Source: Setophaga petechia
Taxonomy: Eukaryota > Chordata > Aves > Passeriformes > Parulidae
Reading direction: 5' to 3'
Length of the DNA stretch: 64,000 nucleotides
Assembly (NCBI GenBank): GCA_024362935.1
Contig: JANCRA010000033.1
Coordinates: 9,335,714 to 9,399,713, forward strand
Part shown: positions 59,151-64,000 of the stretch, in pieces
Numbering within the stretch: position 1 is the first letter of the stretch
Layout: each line of letters starts with the position of its first letter
Notes under the pieces: model-generated
What the model was told of the DNA's origin: nothing
Databases searched by the model: none
The model's input: the letters and a program-made list of their open reading frames with translations, nothing else
Made by a program: the position numbers and the translations under genes

Positions 59151-60732
59151 GCGGTGCCCGCCGGGGGAGGCAGCCGGGCCGGTGGCTCCGTCTGTGCCGC
59201 ATCCTGCTGAGTAACGCCGGGTGTTGCACGGCCATACATGGGGAAGCGCCGGCCGGAGCCGCGCTCGGCTGTCAGGCCTCTCCCTCGCTCGGTAAATAAC
59301 ATTCCTGCTAACGCTGGTATGCAGGAAACCTTCCAGCTCCCCGCTCCCGTCAGCATCGCGCTGCGGGGCCAGGGCGCAGCGGGGGCTGTGGGGCAGGGGC
59401 TGCATCCCCCGGGGGCAGGGGGTCCCTGCTCGCCCAACGCTCCCTGCTCCACCTACACGGGCAGTTGGACTTCGGGGAAACATGGAAACCTCTCAGCTGG
59501 CTCGTGGTGCCCTGTGCCCCTCGGGGCTGCCTGCGGAGCCCTGAGCTCCCCGAGTGCCCAGTGCCCCAGCAAAAGCCCCGGTTTGAATTAGCCCGAACAT
59601 CCCAGACCTCCCACAGCACCCCACTGAGGCTGGCAGCCAGGAGGGGAATTTTCACTTTTGTTCCCCAGCAGCCAGGCCTTCCCCTGAGAGGCTGCAGTGA
59701 CACCTCCCCACTGCCTGGGCTGGTGATCCACACCTTCCAGGGAAATCACAGCCTCATCCCAAACCCACATCCCACACAGCCGGGCTCCCAGCTCACTTTA
59801 TGATCTCAGAGGGAATTCCATGGCTGGGGGATGAGCCCACGTGTGGCTGCAGCACAGCCTGGCAGCCTTGGAAGAGAGGCCTCTCTGGCCATTCCCGCTG
59901 CAGATCCAGGTGGGTCAGGTGTAGAGGGTGCTTGGAGCCTGGGTGGCTGATGTGTTCCATGCACCACAGCATGTCAAAGTGGGAAACAGGAACAGGAGCC
60001 AGAGCTCCAGGACTCAGCATGGAGATGGCCCCACTCTCCACTGGAGCCCTTCCCTGCCACTGGGCAGAGGAAATGTGCACTGAGGGCTGCTGGGGATGGG
60101 CCATTTCCTCCCAGGGCTTTTCCTTCTCCTCTTTGGCCTACTGAGGCATGTAAGGATCAGTGCAGGAAAGCTTGGCTGGCGTGGGCCAGGGGCTGTGCAG
60201 AGCTGTGGGTGCTGCTGGACCCTGTGGGTGCTGCCAGGACCTGCTGTGGCCCTGTCCCCGTGGGCTGGCCATGTTTGGGAAGTGAGTTTGTGCTGAGCTG
60301 TACTCACCATGAGGGGAAATGAAAATAAAAGCACAGCGCTTCCAGCTGTCTCCTACCGTGGCCCCAAAAGCAGCAGGATGGTGTCCCAGAGCTGCTGCAG
60401 CCCAGCCACAGGGCTGGGGACTGGGGGAAGACGTGGCTGGGGCCTGGCTGCAATCCCTGCAGGAGCCCGGGACGCCAGAGAGATAATGAGAGGGGATGTT
60501 AAACATTACTGCAGGCACGGGGCTGTTTATCTGACACCAGCACAGGCAGCCGGGAATCCTCCAGGGTGCACAGCTCAACTCAGACCCCACTGAAGTTCCT
60601 TTTGTTCCCTGTGTTTTGGCCGAGGCTGGAGCAGCCCCTGAGTTGCTCCTGCAGGAGCTGAGCTCCCTGAACGGGCAGCTCTCCGTGCCCAGGGCAGCTC
60701 CCAGCCCCGAGCGGGCAGTGCCCAGGGACAGG
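59151..60732. other. Single-copy intergenic DNA
   Basis: No gene recognised. A short CpG-containing, TEAD-like ACATTCCTG lies at about 59299. Confidence 0.5.
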
Positions 60733-60921
60733 GCCCTGCAGGGTGGGCACAGAGCAGGAGAGGAGCTGAGGGTGCCCAGGGACCATCCTGGGCCCTGCAG
60801 GGTGGGCACAGAGCAGGAGAGGAGCTCAGGGTGCCCAGGGACAGGGCCCTGCAGGGTGGGCACAGAGCAGGAGAGGAGCTCAGGGTGCCCAGGGACCAAC
60901 CTGGGCCCTGCAGGGTGGGCA
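60733..60921. repeat. 54/59-bp tandem repeat, ~3.3 copies
   Basis: Units begin GCCCTGCAGGGTGGGCACAG and continue AGCAGGAGAGGAGCT, with two end variants (GGGACCATCCTGG or GGGACAGG). Confidence 0.95.
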
Positions 60922-60943
60922 TAGGAGGGAGATGTGCAAGGCC

Positions 60944-61113
60944 GTTTGTGCAGGGCCGTTTGTGCAGGGCTGTGTTTGCAGGGCTGTGTTTGCAGGGCTG
61001 TTTCTGCAGGGCTGTGTTTGCAGGGCTGTGTTTGCAGGGCTGTGTTTGCAGGGCTGTTTTTGCAGGGCTGTTTGTGCAGGGTTGTTTCTGCAGGGCTGTT
61101 TTTGCTGGGCCAG
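60944..61113. repeat. Minisatellite, 14-bp unit, ~12 copies
   Basis: Tandem TTTGCAGGGCTGTG with TTTGTGCAGGGCTG and TTTCTGCAGGGCTG variants. Confidence 0.96.
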
Positions 61114-61539
61114 GCGTGCTCTGCCTGCCTGCAGCTCCCAGTGCCGCTGCTGCTGGACACTCTCTCCTCTGCTCTGACAGTTCTGGGGGATTTTTTTCTA
61201 TCCAGAAATAGGAAAAGACCTGAACAAGCCTGGGGATTTTTCTGTACCTGGGCAGCGGAGCTGCCACTAAAGAGCTTGCACTTCCGAGCCAAGCCTGCTG
61301 TGAATGGAAACGTGTTTCGTTTTGGGGGGAACACATTAAAATGAGACAATTTGGAAACTTTCCAAATATCTTTTGAATCCCTGAGTTCCTGCTCTGCACT
61401 TCCCCACCAGCCACTCCTGCATATGGCTTTGGGGCTATAGAAGGGCCGTGGCTGGGGCAGCAGTGCCATGGAGCTGCTTATTCCAACCAGGTTTGCAGTG
61501 GCCAAGGCGGGTGCCCAGCAGTGCCAGGGGATCGCAGTG
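61114..61539. other. Single-copy spacer
   Basis: AT-richer at 61185-61240 and 61320-61380. No gene seen. Confidence 0.5.
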
Positions 61540-61772
61540 TCACCCACCCTGCCAGCCAGTGCAGGTGCCACCAGCATCACCCACCCTGCCAGCCAGTGCA
61601 GGTGCCATTGCAGTGCCAGGGGGGATGCCAGCCAGTGCAGGTGCCACCAGCATCACCCACCCTGCCAGCCAGTGCAGGTGCCATTGCAGTGTCACCCACC
61701 CTGCCAGCCAGTGCAGGTGCCATGGCGGTGCCAGGGGATGCCAGCCAGTGCAGGTGCCATGGCAGTGTCACC
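61540..61772. repeat. ~37-43 bp tandem repeat, six copies
   Basis: The shared core CCAGCCAGTGCAGGTGCCA is separated by alternating CCAGCATCACCCACCCTG and TTGCAGTG(CCAGGGGATG) linkers. Confidence 0.94.
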
Positions 61773-62519
61773 CGCCCTGCCGTGCCCCTGTGGGTGAGCT
61801 GGGGCTGGGCGCTGCTGCCCGAGGCTGGGCAGGGCAGGGGCAGCCAGGCCCGGGGCGCTGGGCTCCAGAAGCAGAACTGACATTTCCAAGCCGTGCTGAC
61901 GGTGAGCAGTGATGAGCAGGGGCTGCTTCAAAGGGAACCAGCTCTGACTGGATCAGACCCCGAGCCAAAAGCATAAACACTAGGAGGAAGTTTGGCTAAA
62001 GTTAAATCATGTTTTATTTAAAAATCTCCTTCTCCCTGTTGTAAGATGGAAACTCTACATCTGAAAAGTGAAACTAAGATTGGAAACAGTCTGCAGTCAT
62101 TAAGTTTATGCTGTTTTTTTTTTTCTTCAGCTTCTCAAGTAAAATATCAACTGGCTCCACTGTCAGGGACAGGAAACATTAGTAATAAGTTCATAGATTT
62201 ACATTTTCCCCAGGGAAATACAGGAATATCAGAGATCAAAAGTTGGAGAAAGGAGTTATTTTTATACAGTGATTTGCAACCAGTATTCATTGAAGGGAGT
62301 AAATAAATTACAGCCCTTCACTTTGGGGTTGTTTAAGTTCTTTTTATTTAATGCTGTCCCTTTTAACTACTGTGGAGAGTCTGTCAGGCCTTGCACAGAG
62401 CAGGAAGCCTTCCCTGCCCGCCTGTTCTCCAGCACACACCGTTGGTCACTCTGTTTGCTGCCATACGAGATTGTCACCCATGGGCTGGGAGCATTGTGGG
62501 GGCTCAGGGGTAGGACATG
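61773..62519. other. Intergenic DNA with AT-rich island
   Basis: 61970-62380 is AT-rich, non-repetitive and ends at GC-rich DNA. No coding evidence; possible regulatory sequence. Confidence 0.4.
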
Positions 62520-63358
62520 GGACAGGCCAGCCTGGCACACAGGGACAGCATGGCACACACAGACAGCATGGCACATGGGACAGCATGGCACACAGAGACA
62601 GCATGGCACACACAGACAGCATGGCACACAGGGACAGCCTGGCACATGGGACAGCCTGGCACACAGGGACAGCCTGGCACACAGGGACAGCATGGCACAC
62701 AGGGCCAGCCTGGCACACAGGGACAGCCTGGCACACAGGGACAGCGTGGCACACACAGGGCCAGCCTGGCACACAGGGACAGCCTGGCACACAGGGACAG
62801 CCTGGCACACACAGACAGCATGGCACACAGGGACAGCCCGGCACACACAGACAGCATGGCACACAGGGACAGCCTGGCACACAGGGATAGCGTGGCACAC
62901 AGGGACAGCCTGGCACACAGGGACAGCATGGCACACAGGGCCAGCCTGGCACACAGGGACAGCCTGGCACACAGGGACAGCATGGCACACAGGGACAGCC
63001 CGGCACACACAGACAGCATGGCACACAGGGCCAGCCTGGCACACAGGGACAGCCTGGCACACAGGGACAGCATGGCACACAGGGACAGCCCGGCACACAC
63101 AGACAGCATGGCACACAGGGACAGCATGGCACACAGGGACAGTATGGCACACAGGGACAGCCTGGCACACACAGACAGCATGGCACACAGGGACAGCTGG
63201 CACACAGGGATAGCATGGCACACAGGGACAGCCTGGCACACAGGGACAGCATGGCACACAGGGACAGCTGGCACACAGGGATAGCATGGCACACAGGGAC
63301 AGCATGGCACACAGGGACAGCATGGCACACAGGGACAGCATGGCACACAGGGACAGCA
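62520..63358. repeat. Minisatellite, 18-bp unit, ~46 copies
   Basis: Tandem GGCACACAGGGACAGCAT with interspersed variants (GACAGCCT, GGCCAGCCT, GATAGCGT, and 20-bp units with ACACACAGACAGC). The period is a multiple of 3, so tripeptide-phase frames such as AWHTGT, and minus-strand Cys/Pro/Val-rich ones, stay open for 255-439 residues. Not genes. Confidence 0.98.
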
Positions 63359-64000
63359 TAGGGACGTGGCTCTGCTGGCCTAAAAGGTTCATTTGGAGGC
63401 TGTCAGAGCCAAGGACTACCTGTGGGAGGTTCCCTGCTGCCAGAGCTGGGGCTCGTGGGGCCTCCCCTCTGCTCTGCCAGCCCCGGTCACTGGTCCCTGC
63501 TGCTTTGGCCAAGCCAGGGCAGTGGCCCCGGGCACTCTCTTTCCAGGAGGGTGGGGATGGCCCCAGGGGCTTTGCTGCCACCCAGCCTGGTCCTCCCCAT
63601 GACCCAGTGGTGGCCTGTGGCACCCTGGCCCCTCGTGGTGTCTCTGCCTGGCTCATGTCCCATCCCAGGGACACCCAGTGCCCCATGCCAGCTCTGCTGC
63701 CACAGCCCCTGCTCCCTGGAACTGCAGCACAGAGAGCCAGAGCTCCTGATGGCCCTGTCCTCCTTGTGTCCCCCTTGTGTCCCCCTTGTGTCCCCTCTCC
63801 TGCAGGTCACTCACAGGCCCGGGCTGCCCTGGCAGGGTCTGGGGGCAGGGAGCCAGTCCCAGCTGTGGTGGAGCCGCTGGAAACTCTGACCAGGCACTTT
63901 GTCTGGTGCCATCAATTAAAGGTGAGGCACTGGCTGGCCGGGCAGGATAATGAATGATGGGTTTAAGTACAACTGGAAAAACAATAAAATACTCTATTAG
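63359..64000. other. Right-edge intergenic DNA
   Basis: GC-rich to about 63880 and then AT-richer. An AATAAA at about 63984 has no associated gene. Nothing else supportable. Confidence 0.45.

Noticed and set aside
60138..61580. 480-residue minus-strand open frame
   Set aside because: Spans two tandem arrays and GC-rich DNA; low-complexity translation with no recognisable domain.
62367..63686. 439-residue Cys/Pro/Val-rich minus-strand open frame, superficially like a keratin-associated or metallothionein-like protein
   Set aside because: The cysteine pattern merely translates the 18-bp repeat; the start and end are arbitrary.
63984..63990. AATAAA near the right edge as the end of a gene
   Set aside because: An isolated hexamer in AT-rich DNA with no upstream coding exon.
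24870..64000. SNAI1 or other C2H2 zinc-finger coding sequence, expected on this side by synteny
   Set aside because: No CxxC...HxxxH pattern or HIRTHT-type linker appears in any frame; the gene, if present, lies beyond the right edge.

Overview
This window is vertebrate nuclear DNA, most likely from a bird. It carries the 3' part of PEDS1 (TMEM189/Kua, plasmanylethanolamine desaturase) followed on the same strand by complete UBE2V1 (UEV1). This adjacent pair is conserved in vertebrates. The proteins differ from the human ones as a bird's would, the introns are compact (one is only 287 bp), no mammalian SINEs are visible, and the intergenic DNA is GC-rich and full of minisatellites, as on small avian chromosomes. 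A non-avian sauropsid cannot be excluded. The bird call is inference; the gene identities rest on exon translations with correct splice sites and phases.

Layout. 1-4314: PEDS1 intron; the first ~80 residues of the protein lie off the left edge. 4315-7712: four PEDS1 coding exons ending in a stop codon, then a 3' UTR of about 0.8 kb. 8500-12000: intergenic, with a ~1.1 kb array of 31-bp repeats at 10263-11346. 11990-12800: CpG-island promoter of UBE2V1 with a CRE, GC boxes and a TISU/YY1 start-codon element. 12276-23222: UBE2V1, four coding exons, 147 residues, with a 7.9 kb first intron. 23223-24870: its 3' UTR.

24870-64000: about 39 kb with no protein-coding exon that I can support. It consists of more than 20 tandem-repeat arrays (unit lengths from 3 to ~60 bp) alternating with AT-richer, non-repetitive islands that look like regulatory DNA, plus three CpG-rich patches (35.8-36.06, 49.2-49.9 and 57.3-58.6 kb). 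In human gene order, SNAI1 and RNF114 follow UBE2V1 on this side, so this may be the SNAI1-UBE2V1 regulatory interval. No SNAI1 zinc-finger coding sequence is present here.

The genes. PEDS1 introduces the vinyl-ether double bond of plasmalogens at the ER. UBE2V1 is the catalytically inactive partner of UBE2N in Lys63 ubiquitin-chain synthesis. Their functions are unrelated, but intron phases permit an in-frame PEDS1-UBE2V1 (Kua-UEV) read-through transcript, as known in human. Almost all long open reading frames in the right-hand 39 kb come from stop-free tandem repeats and are not genes.
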